Made by a program: the position numbers and the translations under genes. DNA of 64,000 nucleotides from Diphasiastrum complanatum (Eukaryota; Streptophyta; Lycopodiopsida; Lycopodiales; Lycopodiaceae): contig CM055101.1 in NCBI GenBank assembly GCA_029204225.1, positions 30,346,519-30,410,518 on the forward strand, read 5' to 3'. Below are positions 32,220 to 43,614 of the stretch, piece by piece (position 1 is the first letter of the stretch; the number at the start of each line of letters is the position of its first letter). Under the pieces are notes generated by a model. That model was not told the origin of the DNA. It did no database searches and saw only the letters and a list, made by a program, of their open reading frames with translations.

Positions 32220-33360
32220 ATAAAGAGTATTCATGTCTTATCAAGAACCATACATGGACAATTGTGAAATTACCTGCTAGCAAAAACATAGTTGATTGCA
32301 AACAGATTTTCAAAGTCAAGTAGAAAGTAGACGGAAGCATCGACAAAAGAAAAGCCTGACTTGTCGCCAAAGGTTTTTCTCAGTTATACAACGTCGATTA
32401 CATTGAGACCTTCAGTCCAGTAGTCAATCATTCTTCTATCCAACTTTTATTATCGTTTGCTGCTACAGCAGATTTGGAAATGCATCAAATGGATGTACAA
32501 ACAACATATCTCAATGGAGTTATCGAAGAAGACATTTACATGGTACAACCCGAAGGTTATATTATCGAAGGTAAACACAATCATGTGTGTAAACTCCATA
32601 AAGCACTTTATGGCTTGAAGCAATCTGCTTGAGCATGGTTTCAAAGGATCAATACTTTTCTTATTGATCATGGCTACAGACCAAGCTCTTTAGATTCAAA
32701 TGTTTACTTCAAGACAATGCAACAGTATTTTATCATTATCTTTTTATATGTGGACGACAAATTGCTCTTCGGCAACAATATCGATCTGATAAAAGAAGAC
32801 AAATCATTGCTATCTTCTGAATTCAACATGACCGATGTAGGCAAAGCTCATTTCTGCCTTGGAATTCAAATCCACAGAGACAAATTGAAAGTTGATCTAC
32901 ATTACTTAGAAGAGGTACATCTACAATATGTTAGTCACATATAATCTGGTTAATTGCAAGTTAGCTCTCTCACCAATGGAACCAGGTCTCAAATTGTCAA
33001 AGGACCAGTGTCCCCAAACAATTGAAGAGGAGCAGATGCGTGAGTATCCTGATCATTCGATAATAGGATCTCTTATGTACACAATGATCTGTATCGGGCC
33101 AGACATAGCTTTTGCAGTCAGCTCCTTAAGTCAGTATATGACCAAACCTGGTGTGACACATTGGAAGGCTCTTATTAGAGTCATGAGATATCTTCGCGCT
33201 ACTATGGACTTTTGCATTTGTTATGGAGCAGTCGACAATGACAAACTCAATTTACTCATTGGATTCACATATGCAAGTTGAGCAGGAGATGTAGACACTT
33301 GTAAATCTATTTCTGGTTTTACATTCTTCCTCAACAATGGTCCTATTTCTTGAAACAATC
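32195..33360 (+). pseudogene. Copia D reverse transcriptase and RNase H
   Basis: WTIVKLPASKNIVDCKQIFK opens RT at about 32250; MDVQTTYLNGVIEEDIYM (D in the first motif), ALYGLKQSA, and FLYVDDKLLFGNN (YVDD at 32749) follow, so the active-site Asp residues are kept. Stops lie at about 32323, 32358, 32631 and 32942. RNase H starts at about 33035 (GSLMYTMICIGPDIAF, HWKALIRVMRYLRATMDF) and breaks off after ISGFTFFLNNGPIS, before the catalytic Glu motif SEAEY. It is the only clear RT palm in the window. Confidence 0.9.
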
Positions 33361-33369
33361 ACAAGTTCT

Positions 33370-33521
33370 TGATGATCTTCTAAATAGTTGTTCATATGCC
33401 TACATCTTATAGATTGAAGATTGAAGATCAATCATCAAGTATTGAATAGTGAGCATTTCTCTCTTTGAATTCTTTTGATTCGATTCTTTTCAACCTATCT
33501 TTTACACACCTCTTTCCAACA
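33370..33521 (+). repeat. 3' LTR of Copia D, deleted form
   Basis: It matches 28936-29030 and then 29515-29565 with about 450 bp in between missing, ending in TCTTTCCAACA. Confidence 0.75.
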
Positions 33522-34580
33522 GATTGTCTCATAATCCCAAAATTCAATAAGAACTTCAATCCTTTAATTCACATCGAAACTTTCGGGATTTCCCCGACCG
33601 CGTAATCCCGTGTATGATTATCCATACTTGGCTTTTCTGCAATGATATATTTTTAATTTGCTATATGTTTTTTTAGAAATAATATTCACCGCTATTCCAC
33701 CATCAATCTGGACATCTCCAATGTTAAGATCCTAAATATTAATTTCCAATGTCGAAACAATATCTTGTTCCATTGATTGCACAATAGCGTTGACCGGTGC
33801 TGAGGGTAGTCCTTCAGGTCATTTAAATCTAGGCAATCAATGTATTGAGTCCACCAAATAAGTCGCAATATGAATCAACTACCCTACTGTAACCTAGGAC
33901 TTATAATTGTTGACAAAGTCAGCGATCTGATCAGCCAATATCAACTAATTCCCATGAAGAATTGGGTCCCTGAGTCTGCTGCGATTGGTGCAACACTTAT
34001 TGTGTTACTTTGGCCATCTGACCTATGTCAGTGTTTGATGTTTGGCGACTCGTACTTGGCCCCAAATCCTCAACTGGTATGTCCTACGTCACCAACTTTC
34101 CTCTGAATCTGAAAATACAAACAAGGTCGATCCTCACTAGGATCTTGCATGAATTGAATCAATCTTCCAACACAATAGCTTAGATCTGGTCTAGTAATGG
34201 TTAGATATTTCTAGGTGTTAGATCCACTTTACGGGCCTTAAGCCACCGTAGGTGGGATTTCCCTTTACATTAACACCATCTATTCATATATTATCATATT
34301 AAATCAACACAACTCTCTCTATAAATCTAATATTCAATTATAATCAAAAACTAACTATTTATCTACTACCCTAAATCTCAATCTCTCTCTCTCTCAAATT
34401 ACAAATGTAACATGCAATTATTATAAAACATTATCTATAATCTACTACCCTAAAACTTAAATCATAACCCACATACACACTTCCTAAATTCAAAATGAAA
34501 AGCACACAATCAATGCAAAATTCAAAACACAATTCTTCTCTCTATATCTAGTCTCTCAAATCTTAAATCAATGCAAATTG
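33522..34580. other. Intergenic stretch without recognisable genes
   Basis: A/T-rich sequence. One 78-codon frame (33870-34106) shows no family signature, and no LTR ends or primer sites are visible. Confidence 0.5.
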
Positions 34581-34593
34581 CAAAACGCACTTT

Positions 34594-35440
<847 letters not shown>

Positions 35441-35489
35441 TCTCTCACACATTACTTTTTACACTTTCAAATTTTAAAATACATCACAC

Positions 35490-35850
35490 ACACGTCGAAA
35501 TTCGACGGGTCAAAAGTACGTCGGATTTCGACGTCCGTGTCGGTCAGACCTCTAAACTCGTCGGACGTCAAAAGTCAAATACCTTGTCATTCATTTCGGA
35601 TTGCTGACATGGACGTCGGAATTTGACGGACGTCGGATTCCGACGTCCATGTCAACAGACATGTATTTTTGTTTATTTTATGTATGTTACACGTCATATC
35701 CACATTGGCATGTCGGAATCCATCATGTCGGATTCCAACGTATACTTTGAAAATGGGTTGCCACAACAAATTCCTAGTCGTCGGACGTCCAGATTCGGAT
35801 TCCAACACGTCAAATTGCGATGGATTATGAAATTTTTGAAAATCCGTCGA
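35490..35850. repeat. CGTCGGA-rich palindromic repeat region
   Basis: ACGTCGGA or its variants (TGTCGGA, GTCGGACGTC, TTCGACGTC) recur about ten times in 360 bp, many as self-complementary pairs such as GACGTCGGATT with TCCGACGTC. CpG content is far above that of the surrounding sequence. No coding sense is apparent. Confidence 0.7.
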
Positions 35851-36069
35851 ACGCCCACGCATTAGAGAAAATTTGAGCACAAAAGGGGGCTTTCAAAAAT
35901 ATATTTTTTATGTTTTTCTCAAAAGTTTCTTCCACTCGGTCCAATCAAAACACTCAAATTTGAAATCTACGTGACGTATCTCCTTCAAATTGATTTTCTT
36001 TTCTTTTTAGAAGAATTTTAATTTTGCGTCGCGGGCAGCCCGTAAATAAGCCATTTTATCTGTAGTATA

Positions 36070-36440
36070 GTATGCAACTCAGCAAAAAATAATGTGACTT
36101 TTGAACGACAGCTCTGATTGAGACGATTATGGTGCCATTAGAAAGCCCTCAACGAGAGCTTTTCAAGAACATCCAAGATGACCCAGTTCTGAGATACGGT
36201 GAAGAATTTATGGCCAGTCAAAGTTTTGGTCGGTCAACACTTGGTCAAAACTGCTCTTGAAAGAGATATCGGGTTGACCAAGTGTTGACCGACCAAAACT
36301 TTGACTGGCCATAAATTCTTCACCATAGCTCGGAACTATTGGGTGACACTCAAAAGTTCTCGTTGATGGCTTTCTAATGGCACCATAATCGTCTCAATCC
36401 AAGCTTCCATTCAAAAGTTATGATTTTTTACAGCCACAGA
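36070..36440. repeat. Long fold-back (inverted repeat, about 165-bp arms)
   Basis: The left arm about 36078-36249 and right arm about 36275-36440 are reverse complements with few mismatches, for example GGTCGGTCAACACTTGGTCA and its complement, around a spacer of about 25 bp. The arms include a direct coding-free match GATTATGGTGCCATTAGAAA with TTTCTAATGGCACCATAATC. It has the form of a fold-back or MITE-like element; a transcript would make a long hairpin. Confidence 0.85.
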
Positions 36441-36604
36441 CTATATTATGCACATAATAGCTAGCCATCGAAGACTGTGTGCGCAGAAAAAATTTTATTT
36501 TAGTATTTAACATTGCCAAAAAATTGTCATCCTACGTGGCAATCCTTATAGGGCCCTTTCCAAAGCCAAATTGTCTCTAATGTCAGAATCCGTGAGATAT
36601 GTTA

Positions 36605-36927
36605 TTGTGGCTCATTGGCAATCTCGACCTACTACTCCACATTGTACGTTGAGTTTTTATGATCCAAATGCAATCAAAGTAATTTGTACTTAATTCTCTA
36701 TATGCACACCGTACTACAGCCTGTGGTTCACATGTGTGGAGTCGGGTTTCATCATTTGATCAACACTTTATGATTGTTCTTGATTGTTAAGTGTCAAATT
36801 ACTATTCTAGATCAATTTGCGTGTCTAGTTTTTGCAATAGATTGATTAGCAAACGCCCAATCACTCTTGTGGGTCTTGTGTAGATCCATTTACGATTCTA
36901 ACGATTCTAAAGTACTATAATTTCACA
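36605..36927 (+). repeat. Copia LTR end, family shared with 61682-62380
   Basis: It ends TAATTTCACA before a TGATATCAGAGCC primer-like site. The reverse complement of 61682-61990 matches this stretch throughout, including CTGTAGTACAGCC-type and GATCCAAATG segments. Upstream of about 36600 the match fades, so the LTR start is lost or diverged. Confidence 0.7.
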
Positions 36928-36940
36928 TGATATCAGAGCC
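36928..36940 (+). other. Copia primer-binding site, one mismatch
   Basis: TGATATCAGAGCC instead of TGGTATCAGAGCC, directly after the LTR end. Confidence 0.65.
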
Positions 36941-36954
36941 ACGTGGTCATTATA

Positions 36955-37510
36955 TTGATCATCCTGATCTGGTTGTTGTTGATGATGAAGAATGTGTAAG
37001 TGTTTAATCTTCCTTGCATTTGAATGTTTTCAATCACTGAATGTGTCTTTGCTAACATATTTCCTATTGCAGGATGCTCTCATAATAGATGATTTTGCTG
37101 CGAGACGAGGTGGTTTCAGACAACACACATCCTCGTTCCAGAGGGACAGTGGACTGGGCCACTATATTAGGCATTTCCTGAAGAATGAGATCTGTATTGC
37201 TCATTCCAAGCTGAGCCCAGTCGGGGAGAGTCTTATAATGGCAGTTAAAGCTTTCTCATTTTACCTAGGAGGACATAAATTTGTTAGGACGAATAAGATC
37301 ATTTTTGTCAAAAAAACTGATGTTTTGGACATTTTAGGCTTTACTGATGGGAATGTTCCTTTAAGGAGCTCCCATTATTCATTGTATTCCACTTATATTA
37401 AGCTTAGTGGAAATAAGGATAATGCACATCTATTAGATGCATACGCTAGCAGAGAATTTCTTCATGACAATACTGCCATAGAATCTGATACAAGATCTGA
37501 TGATGAATAG
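36955..37510 (+). CDS. Unknown spliced ORF, convergent with the gene at 37.7-40.0 kb
   Basis: The frame ending DLVVVDDEEC reaches a donor GTAAGTG at 36996; a TTGCAG acceptor precedes 37073, and the next 145 codons run to a TAG at 37508. The 77-bp intron keeps the frame (DDEEC to DALIIDDFAARRGG). The protein has basic, hydrophobic and acidic segments: HYIRHFLKNEICIAH, LIMAVKAFSFYLGGHKFV, VKKTDVLDILGFTDG and an acidic SDTRSDDE end. No membrane segment or known domain. The upstream start would lie in or before the LTR end, so the 5' part is missing. It may be a second gene of the DNA element whose transposase-like gene points at it, or a captured host gene. Confidence 0.4.
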
Positions 37511-37723
37511 TTGACACTGTATTTTGGTATAATACAATCAATACATTTACATTGGGTATTTCTCCTCTCTTGTTCAATGAATTTGCAAAGCAATTCTGAA
37601 CATGTCATGATTTGATGACAATGATGATTTTCTACTCATCAATCATCTAATTTTCTCTTCCTGTATGAACTCACATGCTTTTCTAAACTTGTTGTATTGT
37701 GTAGACTTTGTTATATGTCAAAT

Positions 37724-40006
37724 CTAAACTCTACGGTAGAACCACTGAAACAATTGACAAATGTAGTTTCGTTTTTCATTTGTTCCTCCATGTTGTGTAT
37801 TTCGATGAAATGCTGCTCGTGCTTGCCAGTGTGACTTCTCCATCCCTTGCGATGACCATACACTCAAGCTTCCATATGTATTTGCAAAAAATGTTGTATG
37901 ATCTCTTAGTATGTGCTGCATATGTCAAAATCATAATGTTAGTATTATGTTTGAATCTAAATATATATGAAAATTTGAAAGCATTTTGAAAATTTTATAC
38001 TAACCATGTAATGAGTGATGTGATCTTCTCCCCATGCTTTTGATACTGCATTAACAAACTCGACACAAGTCCTTTGGACAGCTTTCTTATCAATATCAGA
38101 GTATTTTTCTTTTCTTAAAATAGCAATCATACTATCAAGCTTTTTCCATGCATCAACTTTTAGTACTCTGGTTTTGCCGTCTTTCTTGAAGTCCTAAGTG
38201 GCAGCAATAATATATGTCCAGACTGAGTGTTGAATATTAGAAGCCTTACCAGTATGATTTGATAGAAAACGACGTGCTTTTGCTCCTCATATGCTTGGCT
38301 TAGTTGGTATGTTCCCATTCTTTCCTGAATTTTGACATGTCCTTTACGGAGTCCTGCTTTTGATAAAACATCTTCTAATCGAGAGATAGCTTCCTTTGCT
38401 AATGATGCGGCTTAGTATTCCAAGCAAAAACTATACAAAGATAAATGATCTTTTCTATTAATCTAACTTATGCATGAAAAGTGCAAACATGCACATTTTT
38501 TAAGGGGACAAGCAACACAGGCTTCCAGTTTGGATCTGCATATTCTCTAGTAATTCTTGTACTTCTAGTTACATCTTTTGCCATTTTCATGAAGTACAAA
38601 CAAGGGTGTTTTGATGTAGCACTGTGAGAGACATTATATATACATTCCAATGTTTTCAAATCACCTGCTAAGTGCCATTCAACATTCAAATCTCCAACTC
38701 CTGGAACATTGAGAAGTTCTCCATCCATATGGTCCTTGATGATCCTAGGATAAGATGTCCTTGAGAATATCCATGATAATATATCATGATCCTCTTTCAG
38801 CACCTGTCCAAAGAATTAATCAGACTTAGTTTACAATGTATTAATACTATTCAATGAATGTAATGTAATAATGGGGCTAGTTACCTGAAACGCTACCAAC
38901 CACCATATATCATTTTCTGACTAGACACTGAATCTGAAATCTTCTTGGTTCTCTGTTTAGGATAGAGCACCATTCATGAGAGTTATACTAACCCTCTCCA
39001 TCTTCAGCCCTTTCACAATTTCTGACTCATCTAACTTAAGTACTATGATTATTTTGCCATTCACCTTTTCATAGGTTATATCATAGAATGTGACGACGTA
39101 TCTCAGCAAGTAATTTAGATCAACAAATAAATTGTTTGATGAATTATAAAATATCGATCTTCCATCAGTTTCATACACATCCTCAATATGAAATGGAGTT
39201 CGAGTGATCTTATGCATACCTATGTTTAATGTATCTCTCTATTTCTTCAAGTGATATGTCCTAGGGATTGGGACTTGTCTAATTTGAACTTGCTTAAAAG
39301 CTTCTCTAATTAGTTTAAATATTGTTGCATATGCTTCCCTGCTTATACCTGCAAAATCACGAGCACCCTGAACTATAGTCTTATCTAAAAAAATATGAAT
39401 GTCCACTATCAAAGACTTTGCTATTTTAAACTTAATATTTGAAATCCTATTGTTCATCATGATACGCTCAGTGGATTTGCAAGTCAATATTGTGCCCAAT
39501 GACATTCCTAGTGAAGCATTGTATTTAATATTTCGAGGAGCTACTAATGCAGATCTGCAAAAAAAATAGATAGTTAACAGAATATCACCATAGCTAAATT
39601 AAATCCAAATGTCATTGAAAAACTTACAAAATTTAGAATATGCTTACTTGAATGCACGGATCCTTGTATTTTGATAACCTCCTTTTGAAAGCGTTTGAAT
39701 ATCCTTGCAACTTTGTCACTTTCGTTTCTTACTTTCAGCCTTCTTCTTTGCCAAATCCACATCCTTCAATAATTTTAAGTTTTCAATATAAATAGACTGT
39801 AAGACTGATTGCATTTGCTCTAGTTCTAATTTGATATTGATTGTTATCTTCTGTAATGATTCATTATTTTTTTTAAGTTGTTCATTTTCTTCTAACATCT
39901 TTTGGAGATGACAATCTCTATTATGACAATAAGAGGATATTCGTATTAACTCACCATCTAAAAAGTGAACTTTATTTATATGAAGTTGTTTTCCATGGTT
40001 CTGCAA
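37724..40006 (-). pseudogene. Multi-exon transposase-like gene, unnamed family
   Basis: Minus-strand exons: 40006-39648 (Lys/Glu-rich coiled coil), intron 39555-39647 (GTAAGC...TTTGCAG), 39554-38885, intron 38804-38884 (CAG/GTAAC...GGACAG), 38803 to about 38420, then pieces to 37724. The order of motifs is KIIIVLKLDESEIVKGLKM (a first Asp), LNVEWHLAGDLKTLECIYN (a GD motif) then PCLYFM, LLVPLKNVHVCTFHA, AWGEDHITHYM-like residues near 38030, and YGSLSVWSSQGMEKSHWQA with HRNTQHGG at the end. I recall this order from repetitive proteins of hydra, protists and mosses that look like RNase H-fold transposases, but cannot name the superfamily. In-frame stops near 39239, 38960 and 38450 make it inactive. 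Confidence 0.55.
38804..38884 (-). other. GT-AG intron in the transposase-like gene
   Basis: On the minus strand CAG/GTAACTAG opens and TTCTTTGGACAG closes it; the frame runs from WWLVAF across to VLKEDHD. An intron is unusual evidence that this is an expressed DNA-transposon gene, not a retroelement frame. Confidence 0.6.
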
Positions 40007-40029
40007 CCTTTCACAATATCCTAGTAATC

Positions 40030-41400
40030 CACTATGCCCATTTCATATCCATGTAACTAAATGAGTTATTGAAGAGAATGTGGGATGTGTCAAAGTGCTT
40101 GGATCTTGTGGATATAACGATCCATCTATCCATAAATCCAAGTTTTTTTTTTCCTTCTACCCTGTAACGAGAATGATCCTCAGTAGATATTTGAATTCCT
40201 TTGCCTCCTCTTCTCTACAAAGGTGCCAAATCAATAGGGATATCCACATGTAGATGATATAATGTCATCATCAAAAAAATAATAGAGTAATCAGTTGCAT
40301 CAAAGTACTATGACCAGATTCTATGAAGCAAAACAAAATACTCACCTTTGATTATATTATATACTATGTACGATCAATCCAATCTCCATGCTTGTATGCT
40401 TGATTCAAATTTGGAAATGCCGCTCATTTTTTCATTCCAATAGGTAGTTGGCACTCATATTTCCATTCTCATGGAAGGATGCATATGTAAACATTTTGCA
40501 ATTTTTCCTGATTCGATTTTGGGGATGGTGGTCATATTCTAGATCCAGTGAAAATATTACCCTTTTCGTAACCAATGGAGGGAATATTTTTGAATTTAGT
40601 CAAGTTATACTGCGAATTGTTAACAGTTCTTAACTGTGACTATAGACACTGTGGTTAGATCATTGGGAGTTAGGGAGGCCTTGGGAGTGGTCTGGGCAAG
40701 CAAATAAACAATATTGTTTCTTTTATTTTGATATTTTTCTATATCCTACATGGCATTCCTTAAAAAGTCTTTTTGATATTGAGAACTCCTCTAATGTGGC
40801 CGCTTGCTGTAAAATAGCAACTTCTAGGTACTTCACTAAAAACCTAGAAATAAGTGACAAGTTGCAATGTATCTCAACTAACCAATAGTAGTACTCCAAA
40901 TCTGACCTTAACCACTTATATACCTGTTAAAAATAGTAAGGACACTTTTCTTTAGGCATTATTGACATTAAGAAATGTATCTCTATGTTGAAATTTCACT
41001 TTCCAATAAACCAACAAAACTAGTTGACATATTTTCACACCCTCTATATACCTTTCGTCTTCTTTTTTGTTTTATTTTTCTCTCCCTCCTTGGTTACTTT
41101 TCTCTTAGTGCTCTCCTCCCTCTTGCTTCTTGCTACTCTTGTTCATCTTCTTGATCTTGCACGTCTCCTTCCTCTTGCTCTTTCTACTCTTCATCCTCCT
41201 TTTGTTGCAATCACATTGTAAGGAATAGTGCTTTCATTATCACACTCTCTCCTTGTTTTGTTTGTCATCAAGCTAGTCTTAGCTTTTAACTAATGCCATT
41301 GTGTTGTCATGCTTGTGATGGTGACAAAAATAGGAAGCAATGACAAAAAAATGGAGCTCTCAAGCAATGTACCTAAGATGATTGTGTGCTAGATTTTGCA
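40030..41400. other. Intergenic, no gene seen
   Basis: A/T-rich sequence with pyrimidine-rich patches (41050-41215). Upstream of the coiled-coil exon it may hold the 5' part of the minus-strand gene, but no further exon could be recognised. Confidence 0.4.
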
Positions 41401-41406
41401 CATTTG

Positions 41407-41535
<129 letters not shown>

Positions 41536-41766
41536 TGCTACTCTCTTTTGGCTGCATTTTGACTGAGTAGATCAATGTGTATAGTATATTAAAAGATTGT
41601 TCTATTTTGCAAGTTTTTTTTTCTCTTTATTTGTTCACCATTCAAGCACTCTTAGAAACATCCGAGGGGTAAAATTTGCAGCTAACAAGGTACTGACGAT
41701 ATCAAAAAGGACATCGAAATCTATGGATTTGTTAGTAACAATATACCAACACTTATTCCGACACTC

Positions 41767-41879
<113 letters not shown>

Positions 41880-42368
41880 TTACATTCATCATGAATTATG
41901 GATGTAAGGATGAGAGAGATCTATATTTTATTGAAAGATTGTAGTTTAAGAAGATATGAATGTGTGATTAAGATGTGAATTTGTGTGTGTGTGTTATTAA
42001 AATTATGATGAAATTTGTAAATGTTGATAAAATGTCGGTGAATGAGATTACTGATTATGAATGAACACATGATTGTGAATTGAACAAGATCTATGATGAG
42101 ATTTGTAAATGTTGCCAAATGAGAATAGTGATTATGAATGAAACCATGATTGTGAATTGAACAAAGTTACAAAAAATGAAAGTGAGAATAGACAAAGATA
42201 GTTTAAGGTTAAAAAAAAATTGTATTAGAGTGAAGGATTTTATAAAAACATGGGCAAGAAATTATGAAATGAGATGTAAAAAAGAGTGAAAAGAATTTTG
42301 TAATGAGAAAGAGAAAGATTATTGTATAAGATTCTAGCTTAGAGAGATTTGTAGCTAAATGATAAAGA

Positions 42369-42404
<36 letters not shown>

Positions 42405-42600
42405 GGATAAAATTTTATACTTAAAAGTAAAAGTATGATGAATGAGATTAAAATGTGATGTAGATTATGACGGTAATTACAAATGAGACTGGAATGTGAA
42501 TCTAGAATTAGATCGACATGTGAAATTAGAATAAACTTTTTAATGTGAATTAAAATGTGAAATTAGAATGAAATATTTAATGTGACATTTGTGTTAGCAT
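41880..42600. repeat. A/T-rich low-complexity region with short tandem duplication
   Basis: GATTATGAATGAA.CATGATT and GTGAATTGAACAA occur twice about 77 bp apart (42053 and 42130). Variants of AATGTGAATTA recur to 42590, and (GA)n lies at 42370-42400. It looks like degenerate satellite-like sequence. Confidence 0.5.
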
Positions 42601-43059
42601 CCATGTCATTGGCACGTTTCATGTCAATATTTGACACACTGAATATGCGTCATATTTTGACAATTTCTTATGAGTTTCATTGCTATTTTTATTTTTTGTT
42701 TGCAAAGAGTTGTTAGTGGTGTTTTCCAAGAGAAAAAATATTATCTGTTGAATTCATATATGTTTTTAAATATAGGGCTGAAAAAATCTGATCTGCTGAA
42801 TTCGTATATGTTTTTAAATTTAAGCTGATCTAAAACCCATCTAAAAGATTGCGCATTTTGTTTCAATGTCTTTATCCATAGTAATTCGAAAACAAAATTC
42901 CAAGCAATTTTTTGATTGTCTCAATCTTTAGTAGTAGTAGACAATCTTGACATGTATGTACAATCTTAAAAGTGAGCTTTTATTGTTTATTAAGGAAAAG
43001 TAAAATATGTAATGAATGCTAGGTATCACCACAAACTAAATGATACTTAGCATCTTTAT

Positions 43060-43420
43060 GCTTCATGTTGCGATTGCGGTCCTATGATGCGGTCGTTACT
43101 ACGATTCTGTATTACGGACGTGATAATTTCGTGCTGTGAGTTTCACGGTTTTACAATTGTGGCGGGTTGCAGTTTCATATTACGGTTCTTGGGTTGTTAC
43201 GATTTGAGAGAATATTTCAGAGCTTTTGGTTATTTCATTAAACTGACAAGTTCCAATTTTATATTACGGTTTCCATGAGTACATCCTATACTACGGCTTC
43301 TATGATGCGGGTTATTACGGATTCATGTTGAAATTCTCATGTTTGGGTTATTGCAGTTCTTAATATGATTTTTACGAGTCCAAATGGTGATGCGTGTCGT
43401 TACGGTTCCAATGTTACCTT
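43060..43420 (+). repeat. Leader with dispersed TTACGG motifs
   Basis: TTACGG or close variants (TACTACGG, GTTACGAT, GATGCGG) occur about a dozen times in 360 bp ahead of the long ORF at 43615. The same motif set (AATTACGGCG, TGTTACGG, TTTGCGG) appears at 28695-28755. Confidence 0.6.
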
Positions 43421-43614
43421 TTTTGCAGGTACGAAGCATGGCACTACATTAAGTACACTAACGGATCGGTGATAATACCACTAAAAGTCACATTTAAACA
43501 CTTCCTTCGTACGGAAAAAAATTTGATGGGACTGTAGCAATTGATACGTGTCCTTTTCTGATAAGTGCCCATAAAATCAGTTAGCAAATGAGAGTAGAGG
43601 CATAGCTTAAAACC

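Larger units (their letters stand above)
28936..33521 (+). mobile_element. Copia LTR retrotransposon D
   Basis: Gag, protease, integrase, reverse transcriptase and RNase H occur in Copia order on the plus strand between an LTR and a shortened LTR. The 3' LTR lacks its start and an internal block of about 450 bp, and RNase H runs into it after about 75 residues, so a deletion removed the end of pol, the polypurine tract and the LTR start. No target duplication could be found. Confidence 0.9.

Noticed and set aside
33870-34106. 78-codon ORF with a hydrophobic segment
   Set aside because: No homology signature, no context and length expected by chance.
36155-36330. Fold-back arms considered as the two LTRs or inverted repeats of a larger element
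   Set aside because: The arms are nearly adjacent with a 25-bp spacer and hold no coding sequence, so they form a fold-back by themselves.
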